Assembly (NCBI GenBank): GCA_936432065.2
Contig: OW386286.2
Span: 263,891,987-263,955,986, forward strand
Direction of reading: 5' to 3'
Length of the DNA: 64,000 nucleotides
Origin: Rutpela maculata
Lineage: Eukaryota; Arthropoda; Insecta; Coleoptera; Cerambycidae
Below, in pieces: positions 22,186 through 35,736 of this stretch (position 1 is its first letter; each line of letters opens with the position of its first letter). The position numbers were made by a program, and so were the translations under genes. The notes under the pieces are model-generated. The model was not told the origin of the DNA and ran no database searches. It saw only the letters and a list, made by a program, of their open reading frames with translations.

Positions 22186-23380
22186 CAGCACAAAGCAAAT
22201 GGAAAAGAGGACACAGTCAAATTGGCTGAAAATGTAGTGTGTTGCAATTCATAATATCCTGATCAAAAGTTTTCATGGGCAAAAGGTCTGAAAATGGCCA
22301 GTTTTTGAGATATGAAAGGTCAAAAGTCAGGAATATCGGTACCCGCTAATGTCATAGTTGAGAGTATCATATGTCATAATAGTCTAGGTGCCCGCGTACA
22401 CAAATGCAATTTATACATATCCTCATATAACTTCTTCACTTCTTGTATGGCATAATTGCGCCTAGTCTATCACTTTTTTCCTCTGCGAAAATTTTCGTAA
22501 ACACGGCATGAAAAAGACGATTTCCACACGTCGGACTGGAAAATCGGCCAATATATTTTGTCCGACAATTCGAAAATTGGATTCTACATATTTTTATTAA
22601 GCAATCTTGAAAAAATCAGCTGGTTATCAATAAATGTTTTAAAATTATGTCATGTTATGTTTAGGGTGGTGGACACCCTAAAACGTTCCAAAATTTTTGT
22701 CGGACAGTTTGTAGAAATATATAGAATATATATGTGGAATCCAATTCTCAAATTGTCCGACAAAATATATTTGCCGATTTTCCAATCCGACGTGTGGAAA
22801 TCGTCATTTTCATGCCGAGGAGGAACGTCGCGTTTACGAAAATTTTCGCAAAAGAAAAAAGTGATAGACTAGGCGCAATTATGCCATACAAGAAGTTATA
22901 CGAGGATATGTATAAATTGCATTTATGTACGCGGGCACCTAGACTATAAGGAGTTATTTAACGTTGTTATTCTCCCCACCCCATACGCACAAACATCTTA
23001 CATATATTCAGTAAATGTAGGATCCCCTTCTTCTCCCCTCCATTGTTCCTCTTCGCTTCAGAAACACCTATATATGTTTCTAACGTGGACATGTATATGA
23101 CAACTCATATGTCTCTACTGTAGGTACCTAGGTGCGCGAGAGAGTGAAAGTGTGTTTATGTGCAAATACATTAGAATAACAACGTTAAACAACTCCTTAT
23201 ATCGTATGATACTCTCAACTATGACATTAGATATTCCTGACCATTGACCTTTCATATCTCAGAAATTGGCCATTTTCAGTCACTGTGCCCATGAAAACTT
23301 TTGATCAGGAGATTACGAAGTATAACATACTAGATTTTCAGCATATTTGACTGTACCCTTCTCTCCATTTGTTTTGTGCG
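22186..23380. mobile_element. 1.2-kb fold-back element
   Basis: The left arm (22,186-22,576) and the right arm (22,735-22,947 continued at 23,199-23,380) are inverted copies of about 390 bp. Shared blocks are gaaaatcggccaatatatttt-type sequence, tgatagactaggcgcaatta, gcccatgaaaacttttgatc and gcaaatgga at the tips. The right arm is interrupted by a 251-bp MITE. Frames across the arms are by-products of the inverted repeat, not genes. Confidence 0.8.
22948..23198. mobile_element. 251-bp MITE inserted in the fold-back arm
   Basis: Tips aaggagttatttaacgttgt and acaacgttaaacaactcctt are inverted copies. Comparison with the uninterrupted left arm of the host element (near 22,380-22,400) shows it is a later insertion at a TA/AT-rich site. 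No coding capacity. Confidence 0.8.
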
Positions 23381-25970
23381 GAATTCTTTAGCTTAATAAA
23401 TGATAATTTTGAAATAATTGGTTTAATATTTAGTCAACTTTAGTCCCATATATCATTAGTTATCTCTAAAATGCTATCAATACATACAATGCAAGAAAGA
23501 GACATCTATAGAAATTCATATTTATATGCGTTAATTTAGGTATATGGATTTAAAAAATAGACGTAAATAAAGTAACCAACTTTTCTATTAGAACAACGCT
23601 ACTATTTACGTTTATAAGATATCTAACTTTTCCATTTATATTTACTATGCACTAGATTAATCTATAGTCATTTACCTAGCGGACACGTAATGTACACATG
23701 ACATCCAATGAAACAAGCTCTAGACATATAATCTAGATAAAAAATACGTATATTCTATCATACTTAGGTAAATTATCATTTGTTGAACGATAAACATAAT
23801 CTTTCAAATTTATATCATATCTTATTTGTAAATTTTCATTCTGTCCCGACACGATTTAAATTTATTTTTATTTTGATAAAACTGATGCTTATACGTACAT
23901 TTTAATTTTCTTCTGAAGATGTTAACTTGACTGTTGAAAGTCATATCACACTATTTCAAGAAAACGAAGAGGATTCATATACTTTACGGAAACACAATTT
24001 GAAACATACATGGGTCAGGAGCAATTTGCTTATTGATATGCTGTATTAAATTTATATTCAGCAACCGTATAAACAGTAATGTATCTGTTTTGTTGTTTAT
24101 GCTGTTCCTTGGTTCTACTAAATCATAATAAAAACATAAATAAACATACCCGCCTTCATATCTGTTCATTTCGGAAATGAAATTATACATTGGAAACAGC
24201 CTCTCTGCCTAGAGGTTATCAATATGTATTGAACTGGATTTGTGCCAACCAGGACACCACTATGTCACGCAATAACCCCAAAAATAATACCTTTTTTTTA
24301 CCTTCTATTTCAAGCGAATGGCTCGAGCTCGAGGATTTGATACAAAACCTATGAATATAATTTATTTTGAATGAGCACAATTTTGGTTGAACATTTGATA
24401 TAGTGAATTAACCATTTAACATGGTCACACTTTGGTTAATAATATTACTAAAAGAAAAGTAAGGGAATAATGCTTATTAGTGATTTATGGTCAACATATT
24501 TTGTACAAATAATTAATACGTACCGCAAATATGAAGTCTTTGCTAATTGTTAATTTAACGGGTTCCACGTGCCTACATTGACAGCCCAAGTATAACAATT
24601 TAAATTTTATCGTGATCTTTAGAACCTCTTGAAGTCTATTTAATAAAACTTCTGATAAAACTATATATCTTTAACAAACGCTATTAAACCTTTATAAAGC
24701 TTGTATAAAGTTAAGAGGGGCCATTCTTAAAAGAGTTTCTGATGGTCTTTTTTAAAAGTCATTTTATTCTAAACAGCCTTTATAATGTTCTGAAGACCTT
24801 GATAAAACTATTCATAAAACCAACAATAAATCCTAAAAGCATAATTTTGGCCTTAAGGGACTATCTACAAACCGTTGTTTAAACTATTATAAAACCATTT
24901 CGTAAAGCCATCATAAAACTAAAATGCTTTAGAACTGCACTTAAGAAAGCTATTTGCTCTGTTAATATGGTTATTTTTAATAAAAAGGTTTTATGCTTGC
25001 CATCATATTAAAACTAAATTGGCAATGCTGGCAAATTGGTCGCCTGTTGGTAATGGATATTATAATAAGCATTTGCTGTTGTTCAGCTTTCAGCTGATCT
25101 CTCTATACTGGTTAAAATTATCAAGTTCAGTAGGTACGTACTCACCGTGAGTGAAAATTTAGCTGCGCATTAAATTGTACTGATGATATCACAACTAGTA
25201 AGTCGAAAAATACAGAGGCTCTAGAAAAATATTGAAAATATTGGAAATTTTAAAAAATATTTTAAAATTAATTTTTTAAAAAAAGGCTTATTTTTTTTTG
25301 ACATCAACTTAAATCACACGTTAGTAATAATAATCATGATTTTAGTCCTTACCCATAAATTGTTGCAAAAATAGCAACTAAGTAATTGTTCATTTCAATA
25401 ATTCCAACATGACAGCTTTTGTTTACAAAGATATTTTTATAGAAAAGTTCCCATATTTTATTAAAACCTGTTGGTTGCCGGCAATACCACAATAAGAGTA
25501 TTTGATCCTAAGACTGTCACAATGCTTTCGTACAAGAGCATTTGCTACTAATCACAACCAAAGTCTTCTTACATTTATGTAAGTCCATTTGGTATTGTCT
25601 AATACCAGTTGATCTTGTCTAACACCATTTGACCTATATTAAGATTTGTTGGATTTATTCACAACCACCATAAAACCTATGGCCCAAAGATATTTGACTT
25701 TTTTGGCATTTATTTACATATAACCTCACACTTGTTAATTACTTTTTCCTTACCTTAGCTGTGCTGTGATTGCTCTGAAAGGGCCGGCTATATGCCCTTA
25801 TACCCAGATGTAGTGAACTGAAATGTGAATAAAAGAGCAAAAAGATATAAATAAGAAGAAGAAGATAACCTCTTACATTTATTTCATTATTTTGATTAGT
25901 CAAATGTGTGGTGTGGCTCTAATTGTTATTACTATTTTATGCAGTATCTGAAATTTTAATATACGATTTT
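23381..25970. other. No gene recognised; weak repeats
   Basis: AT-rich. A stretch at about 24,620-24,960 is unusually rich in ataaaact/tttataaag words. At about 25,740-25,865 a piece ending in an aagaagaagaag run could be a SINE tail, but no RNA polymerase III boxes were seen. No protein motif was found. Confidence 0.4.
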
Positions 25971-25974
25971 ATTT

Positions 25975-27436
25975 CTTTCCATACTAAGAACTCAGTTATA
26001 GTAGAGCAGCACGGATTCATGCATGTATCGAATCTTGTATGCAAAACACAGTATATTGCTGAAGCTTTAGATCAGAAAGGTCAGGTTGATGTCATCTAAA
26101 CTGACTTTTCTAAAGCATTTGACAGATTGGACCACAGTATATTAATAAACAAGTTGCTAAACTTTAAGTTCAGTGATTTTCTTATTCATTTGTTTATTTC
26201 TTATTTAACTTGTCAGACTCAGTTTGTTCAATATCGTGGCTTCCAATCTGTATTATTTAAACAAACGTCAGGAGTTCCGCAAGGTTCCATACTTGGCCCT
26301 CTATTTTTTAAACTCTTCATTAATGGTATTATTGACAACCTTGACGTATGCTATCTACTTTACGCTGACGATCTCAAGTTATATATTTGCATTAAATCCA
26401 AAAACGACTGCTTAAGGCTCCAGCAGAGACTCGCTTAACGCCTGGTGTGTTCATAACCAACTCCCTTTAAACGCTACCAAATGTAACGTGATGTCCTTTT
26501 CGCGCAAGTATGACCCTATTATTTTTAATTATAATTTGGATAATTGCGTCTTAGACAGACCTGTGTTCGTGAAGGACTTAGAAGTTGTCTTCGACTCAAA
26601 ACTAACTTTCTCCAGACATATTGAGGAATGCGTTGCTGGTGCTTATAAATCTCTAGGTTTTATTCTGCGTAATAGTAGGGACTTTAAAAGTTTGTCTACT
26701 CTTCGTCTATTATTTATAACATTTGTTAGATCCAAATTGGAATACGCCTCCATTGTTTGGAGTCCCTTTAATGTCTATATCACCTCACTTGAGAAAGTAC
26801 AAAGACGTTTCTTCAAATCGGCAACATTTATCCTGGAAGGTAATTATCGAATTAGGAGTTATTTTTGAACATGTGTAGTCTATTTAGAAAACGGGTAATG
26901 TGCACTATAATTTTCTTATGTAAAATCATCAACAACAAAGTCAACTGTCCCTCTATTACCTCCCTTATTAAATACCGAGTTCCTAGATTGTCCGCTAGAA
27001 CAGGTAACATACTTATCACACCTACACCTCGAACTAACATCTCCGTTGCATCAAATCTGTTTAAACTACAATAACATAGAGCAAAGGTTGAATATTTTCA
27101 ACTGCAATATTTCTGACATAAAGCAAACTTACGCAATTGTTTAACAATTATTTTTCCCTTCCTATCTTGCTTGTATTGCTATATATATATTATGTGAAAA
27201 CGTTGTATTGTATATATTTTTACGTTGTATGAATTGTCATTTACACATTTAATTTTCCTGAATGGTTTATATTGTTGTTCTGATAACCTATTTTTCACTT
27301 TGGTGTTTGTTATATTCATTCGTTATTTTGTTTTAATCTTGTAACTGAGTTGCAATTTATCCTGTAACTGAGTTTTACTCATTGGATAAATTATTGAAAA
27401 ATTATTGAAGTTAATAAATAAATAAATAAATAAATC
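25975..27436 (+). pseudogene. Jockey-like LINE, 5'-truncated, with RT and AAAT-type tail
   Basis: Plus-strand order: EQHGFMHVSN, GQVDVI-stop-TDFSKAFDRLDHSI (RT motif A, DFSKAFD), QTSGVPQGSILGPLFFKLFI (motif B), CYLLYADDLKLYICI (catalytic motif C, YADD), then frame-shifted FSRHIEECV, FVRSKLEYASIVWSP and VPRLSARTGNI. This is the standard order of a jockey-clade RT. The 3' untranslated region follows and ends in tandem aaat units at about 27,413-27,436, a usual tail for such elements. Endonuclease and ORF1 are missing, and at least one stop and several frameshifts make it inactive. Confidence 0.85.
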
Positions 27437-27454
27437 AATACCCATAGAAAATAG

Positions 27455-27830
27455 TTGAGGGGCGTTATCATTATTGCATAATTCTCACATAGTTGCTCGC
27501 AGAATCCATTTCGCTGATCAAAATCATCTTCAGACAGTTCATAAATGAAGCATACATGATAAGGATGATATTTTTCTTTATTGAGTATTTTGTGGACACT
27601 GCCATATTAGAATAAGACGCAATGTCCTTAAGTATGGAATGATAACTTTCTTGCACTGTCAACAAAACATTAAACTGATGTTCTTCTGATGGTGATGTCT
27701 GACCAGATTTATTAAGATCGCGAACATGCTTAAATTCCCTGAATTTTGACTCTGTTTAGGTTGCCGATCAGGATGAGTTGCATTAAACAATTCAACTACT
27801 TCTATTTGGGTGAGCTACTGAGCAAACATC
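27455..27830 (-). pseudogene. Tc1/mariner-like transposase N-terminal (HTH) fragment
   Basis: The minus strand reads LTQIEVVELFNATHPDRQP, then after a frame change SKFREFKHVRDLNKSGQ, EEHQFNVLLTVQESYH and, in a third frame, ELSEDDFDQRNGFCEQLCEN. Family knowledge: a helix-turn-helix followed by K-F-R-E-x-x-x-V-x-D-x-x-x-S-G and a VQE block, then E-L-x-E-D-D-F-D-x-R-x-x-F-C, is the N-terminal half of many insect mariner-like transposases. The catalytic half is absent. Two frameshifts. I cannot tell whether it belongs to the same family as the remnant at 9.7-10.3 kb. Confidence 0.65.
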
Positions 27831-29781
27831 CCGTCACGAAATCGATCATGAAAATAATTCCAATTCTTTTCCGTTCTATAAATTTCATGAAAAAAATAAT
27901 TAATATTTAATACTCCAAGACATTGCTCCCGCAAATTGCACATCAAAGCGGTAGTCAAGCAAATCACAAAAAAAATCAAACTAGGACGATTTCAGTTCTT
28001 TAACACCGAAATTATTTAAAAAAGAGCTCTTGGCTACCAAGTTGCGAATGGAATGCAATTAGAACGTTTGATTTAGTTGGTTTTGAAACTTCTTAATTTC
28101 TAGTGAAGTTAGTATTTTTAAGTATTATAATAGTTGTTCCAAAAAATGGAGGATGTTATTTAAAATTAAATATTGAAAACTTCACAGCAACAAGTTCCAA
28201 TATTATTCTTTTTATTTGCCCACACAACTAACTTTAAAAACCTTACGATATAAAAAGACATTTATTAAAAGTTTTCGTCACGCCGAAATTTATTTATACC
28301 TATGTTTAAGAGTATACTGATTTATGGTCTCAACTTTATGATATATAATCCATACTCCCACATGAGTGAAGGGGATTTTCCCGTACGATAAATTTATTCT
28401 GCCCTGTTTATAAACATAATTTACTGGATATTGCGGAAGTGAGACAGAAAATTGTTGACATCAGAATCAAGTCGGAAATATATTTTGGATGAACGGATGT
28501 AGTAATACACGTGGCATCCCATGTTCCAAATATTGGCGTTCTGGATGTTCATATGAATATTATAATTTATGTAGTAATAGGTTTGAAGGTTGATTTATAT
28601 CACGTGTAGTCAAACAGTGGCAATAGTTTCATATAGAAAGAACAATTAGATTAACTATTGTTTTAATCGTATCCTGGTTATGGTGATCTTTAGCTATACG
28701 TACTGATATCCTTTCTTTTTAGGGTTTTACTCCCAAAAGTGATTAAAAAATCAGATGTACAAAATTTCGCCCCGATTGTATAAAGTTAAACTGCCCACTA
28801 AGGCTACCAATTAACACCAGAACGTATAAAATACGTAAAATGTACGTTCCAATAGTGTAAAAATGATTTTAGTATAATAACGTTATGATTTTACGTTTTT
28901 ATTACATTATTTATGATCTACTAAATTTCCACTACAGGTAGAAAATATTGATACAAAACGCTGTAAATAAACTCCCAAGTAACAATTTAAATGCCATGTG
29001 GACTTGAATAAGTTTTGAATAGCTTCATTGAGTATGTAAGTTTGCTAAATGGCTTTATGGCGGTAATATAGCAGACCAACACCTCTTTCAGCCTAAGTAG
29101 TTTTATTAAGAGTTGTAACAACCTCCTGGAGGCTGAGTTTCAATACCATTTAGCATTTGTTTTATATCGAGTTTATTCGCACTTGTAAAGGTTTTATGGT
29201 GGTGGTCCTTTTTAAAATACCTGGCAAATTCTCGACTCTTTCCATTTGTCAGGAATGGTCGCCACCTTCAATATTAAATTAAAGTATATGTGAATTACCC
29301 AGTGAATGTGGGAGATTTAAAGGAAAAAATTCGTCAAGAAATACGGCTCATATCACCGGAAATTATTGACAGCCTTCAAAAAGAGTCAGGCTGCGAATGG
29401 AGAGCAATTTAAACATTTAATGAGTGAGTCTTCGAATTTTCTTCATTTCTAGTTAAGTTAACATTTTCAAATTTCAAGATAGTTTTTCTTAAAAATTTCC
29501 TCATACATCGATGTTTACCATATTGTATGTCAAAAAATGCGCTCCTTCAAACTCGACAACAAAAATATATATTGATGATGTCAGAACTTTGTGAAAACTT
29601 CCCAAAAATATTTAAAATATTTATCAAGAGATCGCATTCAATATGAACCTTTAGACAGTGATTCTCTTTTAAAAAACTTTTTAACGTTGTATACACCTTT
29701 TACATATTGAGATGGTAAAATCTTTCAGAGAAATAAATATATTATCATTCAACAGAATTAATAAATATACAGAGCTACAAA
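27831..29781. other. No gene recognised
   Basis: AT-rich, without recognised motifs. The words cccaagta..acaatttaaa near 28,975 also occur near 24,588, suggesting the edge of an unclassified repeat family. Confidence 0.4.
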
Positions 29782-31240
29782 ATGGCTTATTATTTAGCAG
29801 ACAGTTTTATGTACGGAGGAGTTCTAATAACGGTAAAAAGTAATATGCAAATTGTAGAATTAACTGAGATTAAACTTTTTTCAATTGAAATGGTTTACGA
29901 AATAGCAGCAATTTATGTTGTTCAGTTGGACTTTGTCATAATGGCGGTGTATTGTTCTAATGTGAACGACAATTTTGAAAAATTTAGACTGTTTATAAAT
30001 GCTCTAGAAAACTTACTTAATCATCTCAAGATATTAATAATATAATAATTGGATATTTTAACATTTACTTTAACACTCAAAATTCTAAAAATATGGAGTT
30101 TGAAGATTTTCTTAATTCCTTTGGGGTAATACCCCTTATAAAGGAAAACACGCGTATTAATAATTGCCTAGATAACATAATAACAAATATGGACCAAACA
30201 AAAATCAATACCTATGTTAATGAAACGTATTTATCCGATCATAAAGCGGTGTCAGTTGAAATTTCATCCCTGATACAAAACAACAGACTCAAAAAATTTG
30301 CCTCATACCTATCACACAAAATGGTCTAAATATGTTAATAATCTGCAAAGCATCGACTGAAATTTTATAGATGAAAACAATATTAATGTAAACACAAAGT
30401 TGGAAAGCTTTTTGTCTATACTTGTTGACGAGATGAAGAAAGCTTTTTCTTTAAAAAAAAACAGTGGAGTAAAACAAATATAAAATTAACTGATACAATA
30501 ATGATCTACGATGCATGCACGAAACTTTAAATCTGTTAAGAGCTCTGCATATTCAAAATCCTAACGATGATAAACTGATTAACCAATATAAAACATATCG
30601 CAAATTACACAGAGGTAAACTAAAGGATCTAAAAAGATAACCAATGATAAATATATTTTAAGCTTAAATAATATAACAAAAGGTATAAGAAACGTACAAA
30701 ATAGATATAGATGTTGGAAAATATTATGCTGCAAACAAGGTCGACTACTTCCGAGTGGTTCCAAGCCAATGTCTTATGTTTAAATGATACCAAAACAGCA
30801 AATATGTATTTTCTACTCATTATGTTAGAAAGTATGAATACCCTGATAATGTAAAATTTCTGGGAGCAGTTCTTGATCCAAAACTGTGTGGGGACCAACA
30901 TGTGGACTGTTTCAAAAAAACTGGCAAGGTATGTTTGTATGATAAATATTCTCATAGGGGAAGTATCCTTAAATGTCATTAAGACAGCCTATTTTTCATT
31001 ATTCCAAGGCACCTTTTCTTATGCAATTCTTACTTCATTAAGATAGAATATTTATTTTACAGAGACGTGTTGTAAGATCGATTTCAAGTCTTGGATGTAG
31101 AGGTGATGTAAAATATAAATTCATTGAACATGGAATATTAACAGTGTTCCTTTTTTTTATGGTGCTTGATATATGCTAAAGAAAACATAAACAACTACGT
31201 AGTTCATAGGGTTATACATGGCCATGATACAAGGTTCTAT
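29782..31240 (+). pseudogene. LINE ORF2 remnant: endonuclease plus RT tail, core deleted
   Basis: The plus strand gives LADSFMYGGVLITVK and VYCSNVNDNFEKFRLFINAL (APE endonuclease body), GYFNIYFN (normally GDFN), then NCLDNIITNM and YLSDHKAVSVEI (SDH motif of the endonuclease). After spacer residues such as YKTYRKLHRGKLKDLKR, the sequence jumps to SEWFQANVLCLNDTKT, VKFLGAVLDPKLCGDQHVD, RRVVRSISSLGCRGDV and IYAKENINNYVVHRVIHG. The palm, including the catalytic aspartates of RT, is missing, so an internal deletion near 30,640-30,740 removed it. Multiple frameshifts. The 3' side is cut by the fold-back element at 31,240. Confidence 0.75.
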
Positions 31241-32733
31241 AATAGCCCATAACATGAAGGTATTTACATACAAAAATTTGCAAACTGAATAATTTTTTTT
31301 AATAAGTTCATGAAAGTGTATAGAATAATATCCTGAAAAGTTTACATTTCGCTCGGATGCAGAACATAAAAAAAATGAAAATTTTTCATCCATTTTTTCA
31401 AAATTTTGAAATTAAGTCAAGCTAGAAAAAGATAAAAAATACAGATGGGTAGATCACATATTTATGAACAAAAAAATGTCCTTACAAAATGTATGGCTAA
31501 AGCACCATTTTTCTCGCAAAAAAATAGTCAAGTGTAACGATTTAACTCAGAGCGAGATACATGCATGCATGCGCTTGAATACGCATGACTGTGACACCGA
31601 CGCACTGAATTACATGTCACTAAATCAGAATTTGTTCAATCTATATAAGTGTTGGTTCATTTAGAAAATGGAAATTGTAGCTTTCCAATACTTCCTTGTT
31701 TTAAACAGTAAAAGTAAAGGATGGATGAGAAAAATATACTTATATATATTACCACGCCCGAACTCAATCGTCGCAATAAAAAATATAGAAAAAAATAAAA
31801 GCCCTTCAAAAAAATTCTTTCTTCATTGAGAACTGTTAAAAAGTACATCTCAAATCATTTTAATTTCCTTGCTTGATTTGATGATTTTCTTGATAAAAAT
31901 TTTTATTGTAGGCTGTAACTTGCCGAGAACTTGACCCATTGGAAAAAATAAAATATCACTATCTCGAAAAAAATTTTACTTCTCGAATGTTCAAACACAA
32001 ATTCGTTTACTTGTATGCATTTTTTCGAAAATATGATCAATCAGATCATGATAAGAAATTGCGATTTTCACGATCTTATCCTTATAACTATGAAAATGTC
32101 TTTGATTGTTTTGAATATAAGTTCTGGAATTTTCCCAATACATTAACAAATGTATAAGGAATCTATTGGATATAGCTGAAATGTGGATATGTGTACCTGT
32201 AATAAATACAATACAGTAAAGTCTGTGCCTGTGTATGCGTTCATAATTATATATTTTCCCTCCAGACTCACTATTTATCCTCCTATTCACTAAGAAAAAT
32301 GTTAAAAATGTGTCATTAGAAAGAGAAAAAAGCTTTATTGTACTCGTTAGAACTGCTAAGAATTTTTAGAGGTTCCATGGTATGCATTTAACCGTGCACT
32401 TGGCCGCCAAAAGTGACAAAGTTATTTCACTATTTTTTTTTCCAGGAATACCGTGGCTTTAGCGATACATTTTATTAGGACATTTTTTTGTTCGGAAACA
32501 CGTGGTCTATCCACTTGTATTTTTTGTTTTTTCTACCCTGATTTAATTTAAAAATTTTGGAAAATGGATGAAAACATTTTATTTTTCACTTTTTCTTTAT
32601 GTTCTGCATCCGAGCGGAATGTAAACCTTTCAGGATATTGTTCTATACACTTTCACATCATCATTAAAATTAAATTATTCAGTTTGCCAGTTTTTATTTC
32701 TCTATAAAATGCTCTCTGTCGTCTGGGCTATAA
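31240..32733. mobile_element. 1.5-kb fold-back element
   Basis: The left arm (about 31,240-31,500) and right arm (about 32,443-32,733) are inverted copies with blocks gcaaactgaataattt, aaagtgtatagaa.aatatcc, cgctcggatgcagaacataa and aaaaaaatgtccta. Tips contain tatagccca. The interior (about 940 bp) shows no recognised protein. It truncates the LINE on its left. Confidence 0.7.
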
Positions 32734-34099
32734 TAAGGTATCTTTGAGATTAGAAAACTACTTTGGTCCCTCGTTTTTTACTTCAATTTCATATTACTTC
32801 TTTACCATACAAACAGTTTTGTGGCCAGGTTAAAAGTTTACTTATAAACGGAGCTTTCGATAACTTTCAAGATTTGTTTTCGACTGATTTTTCAAATTAA
32901 ATTGTATGAAATTTTTATTGCTAATTTTAAAAATATTTTAAAGTGTAAAACTTAAGCGTTGTTTTAATTCTTGATTGTCAAAACTATGTGCGTGATTTAT
33001 TTGTATTTATTAATTGAATATCTTCGGTTATTATCAATATTTTTGTATTATTAGAACTTAACTAATTTGACCTGTGTAAAACTTGTATAAGTTTGTAACA
33101 TCATTAAACTATATCTATTTCTATCTTATTTTACTTGCCGCACATGCAACGTTATGAAATATAACAGCACAACAATTTTTTGTCTTTGTCGAAACAAATA
33201 ACTATGTGGAAAGTTCAATTTAAAAGCCCTATCTGCAATAGCAACACTTAATAAAATACACAAAATCATGAGAAAATACTATTTCCATAGAAAAATTATT
33301 TAAATTCGTTCTAACTTTTATATAAACTTAAGTGACTTGCTTTATCAGGGCGTAATGTTAATTCAATAACGTAATGCCTAGATGAAAATCTTGCAACTGA
33401 TTATTGATTATTACTAATAAGTGTCTTCATTAGTAAAACTTTCTTAAATTGGTTTTGATAAAGTTAACTAACTGGTAAGTTAATGCATCCGGGATTTATA
33501 TACATCCAAGGATCTTAAAATCGAATTATAAAATACCGTGCTCGGAGAAATTAAATCTAGGTCTAAAATCCAACTTAGAAACTTACATTAAATTAATTTT
33601 GGGTTCAAGTACTCCTACGCAAAATCTTTTGTAGCGCTAAGAACACGGGTATATAATTTCTATCAGTAATAATAATAATAATGGCCATAGTTCAGTTCCC
33701 TAGCATTGCAATTCAAGATTTACAATCCAAGGATATTATAAGTTTGTGAATTAATGTCTACAAAGTCGTATTCTTGGTGATGATATGATTACACAGCCAC
33801 AGTCAAGGCACAGAAAGTTACCAGGCGAGTAATTATTTCTTCGGCGCAAAAATTGGTCGTGGCTTTTGACTACTCTGACTCTTCACTCATTCCTGTTTGC
33901 AGCATTCTCTTCCCATCTGTCTGAAATATTAATAGTTTAGTTTTACACCTTTTCCGTTGACCTCCTTACTAATAGTTTCCTTCACATAGCTCACCGTACG
34001 GTACTCACTTCTCAAGTTGGTTGTCTTTTTACGGCAGATATATCCAACCCACCACAAATGTGAATGTGAATGTCGATGAGCAGTTAGTTAGCTCTGCTA
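32734..34099. other. No gene recognised
   Basis: AT-rich with a short (aat)n run near 33,668-33,682. The part nearest 33,850-34,080 may be the far C-terminal end of the antisense LINE that follows, but no motif is convincing. Confidence 0.4.
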
Positions 34100-34985
34100 A
34101 GAACTTTATTGTTTAAAACGTGGTGGAACTATCAATTCGTTCAAACTTCTTTAAATGTTTGGTGTAGGAAACCCAAGCCACGTAAACGAGTTGGTAAAAC
34201 AACAGCACGATTGACGGCAATTTTTGTATGCAATTTTTGTATGCAGAGAGAAGTCGTGGTTCTTGAAGACCCTTTTGACAAATCTTCCAGAAAGGTCTAA
34301 ATGCTACATTGATTCTGTTTTGTACTTCGGTATCGATAATTGTCTGTGAGTTTAGACTGCTGCCATACTTGAGTCTCTAATCTAACTTTATGTCCACGAC
34401 TCTAGACAGAGCGTTCATTTATATATTAAACAGAAGCAGTGCAGGTACACATTGTTGTCTATAGACCCGCATGAGTTTGAAAGAGTTTTATGGTTTTCCC
34501 GTTATGAAGAATACTCGTAAAGTTTCCATCGTGCAGACTTTTGCAAACAGCAATGAATTTAGGGGGCACCGAATCAAGATAAAACTTTTCGTTTATCACC
34601 TTTCTATTTACTAAATCAAACTCCCATCTGATTTCAATGAAGGAGATATGCAGGCTATATTGTTGTTAGACTGCAGTCGATGTAGGATAAAGATCATATC
34701 TATTGGACCTAAACCAATTTGAGTTTACGGTAGTATTTTGCCGCTGTACCGAAGGAATCAGTTTGCTATTATTCTGATGAGGACTTTACCGGCAACAACC
34801 AATAGCGAAATACCTCTGTAGCTTTTACAGTCTGCTACATCTCTTTTATTTTTGAAGATATTCTTGCATCTCGAAAGTCCTGGGATACTTCTTCTTTTTC
34901 CCAAATTTTATAGAAGAATTATTTGAAATGTGGGATGGTTCCAGTACCTTCAGAATTTCAGCCACTATGCTGTTTTTGCAGATGA
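34100..34985 (-). pseudogene. Antisense LINE reverse transcriptase remnant
   Basis: The minus strand from 34,985 down gives pieces of an RT: NSIVAEILKVLEPSHISNN, then after stops ISFIEIRWEFDLVNRKV (degenerate motif A, normally D-F..AFD-V-R), VPPKFIAVCKSLHDGNFTSI, HNGKTIKLFQTHAG, and SSLNSQTIIDTEVQNRINVA from the region after the palm. This order fits a LINE of a different lineage from the jockey copy at 26 kb. The catalytic YADD-type motif is not recognisable and stops are frequent, so it is old. Confidence 0.55.
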
Positions 34986-35301
34986 CTTATTATCCTTCGC
35001 TATGAATAAATTTAATACATCACTACCATACCGTCAGTCTATACAGTATAGACTAGGTTACTCATACGTGGAGGAGTTTTGTTGTATTTATTTATATCAG
35101 TGTGTTTTGTTTTATTATTTAAATCCATTGTGACAAAGGAAAACTCACCTAAATAGTACTGAGGATGTCAATAATGTGTAAGGAAACGTCGATTATTTAA
35201 AAAAGTTCTTTTCTTAACACCCGTCAACTGTTACCAGCATTAAAGTACAGACCATTCACCACTAATAATTTTTTTTTTTTACAATTAATTATTTTTTATT
35301 T

Positions 35302-35736
35302 ATTTGCTTTCATCATGATTAGAGAATGTTATTTTGGTATCAAGCAAGTCGCAGCTTACACACTTCTTATTTATTATGAAATTACCCATTTTCTATATAT
35401 TGTTGCCCCAATCTGGGCACGCGGATATAATACTAGTTAGGTAAATACTTTAAAACACTCATTATTGGAGAACCAATCAAAATAACTACTCTTCTAGCTA
35501 ATATTGACGAGGTATTGAATTACATGATAGAATTCCTAGCATTTTAAAGCAAAAAATTATATTGAAAATACTTAAATCATTTATTTAAATACACACTTTT
35601 TTATTGAATATAAAATTATCTACTTTCTGTATACTGGTACCTAAATCTGGTCACGCTAATATACCACTTAGAAAGTAGATAATTTTATAATAAATTTAAA
35701 AAGTTGTGATTTGCTTAATACCCAAATAATATTCTT
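35302..35736. mobile_element. Family E copy 2
   Basis: It matches the element at 20,461-21,136 over both ends: tttgctttcatcatgattag, cactcattattggagaacca, tactcttctagctaat, ttgtgatttgcttaatac. It has only about one internal block plus part of a second. A short scrap of the same end also occurs near 52,670-52,715. No coding capacity. Confidence 0.7.

Noticed and set aside
22558..22949. Overlapping 70-100 codon frames near 22.6-22.9 kb
   Set aside because: They lie across the loop and arm of an inverted repeat and match no protein motif; they are by-products of the fold-back structure.
30579..30979. Minus-strand frame of 116 codons near 30.6-31.0 kb
   Set aside because: It is antisense to a plus-strand LINE RT fragment with recognisable motifs, so it is a shadow.
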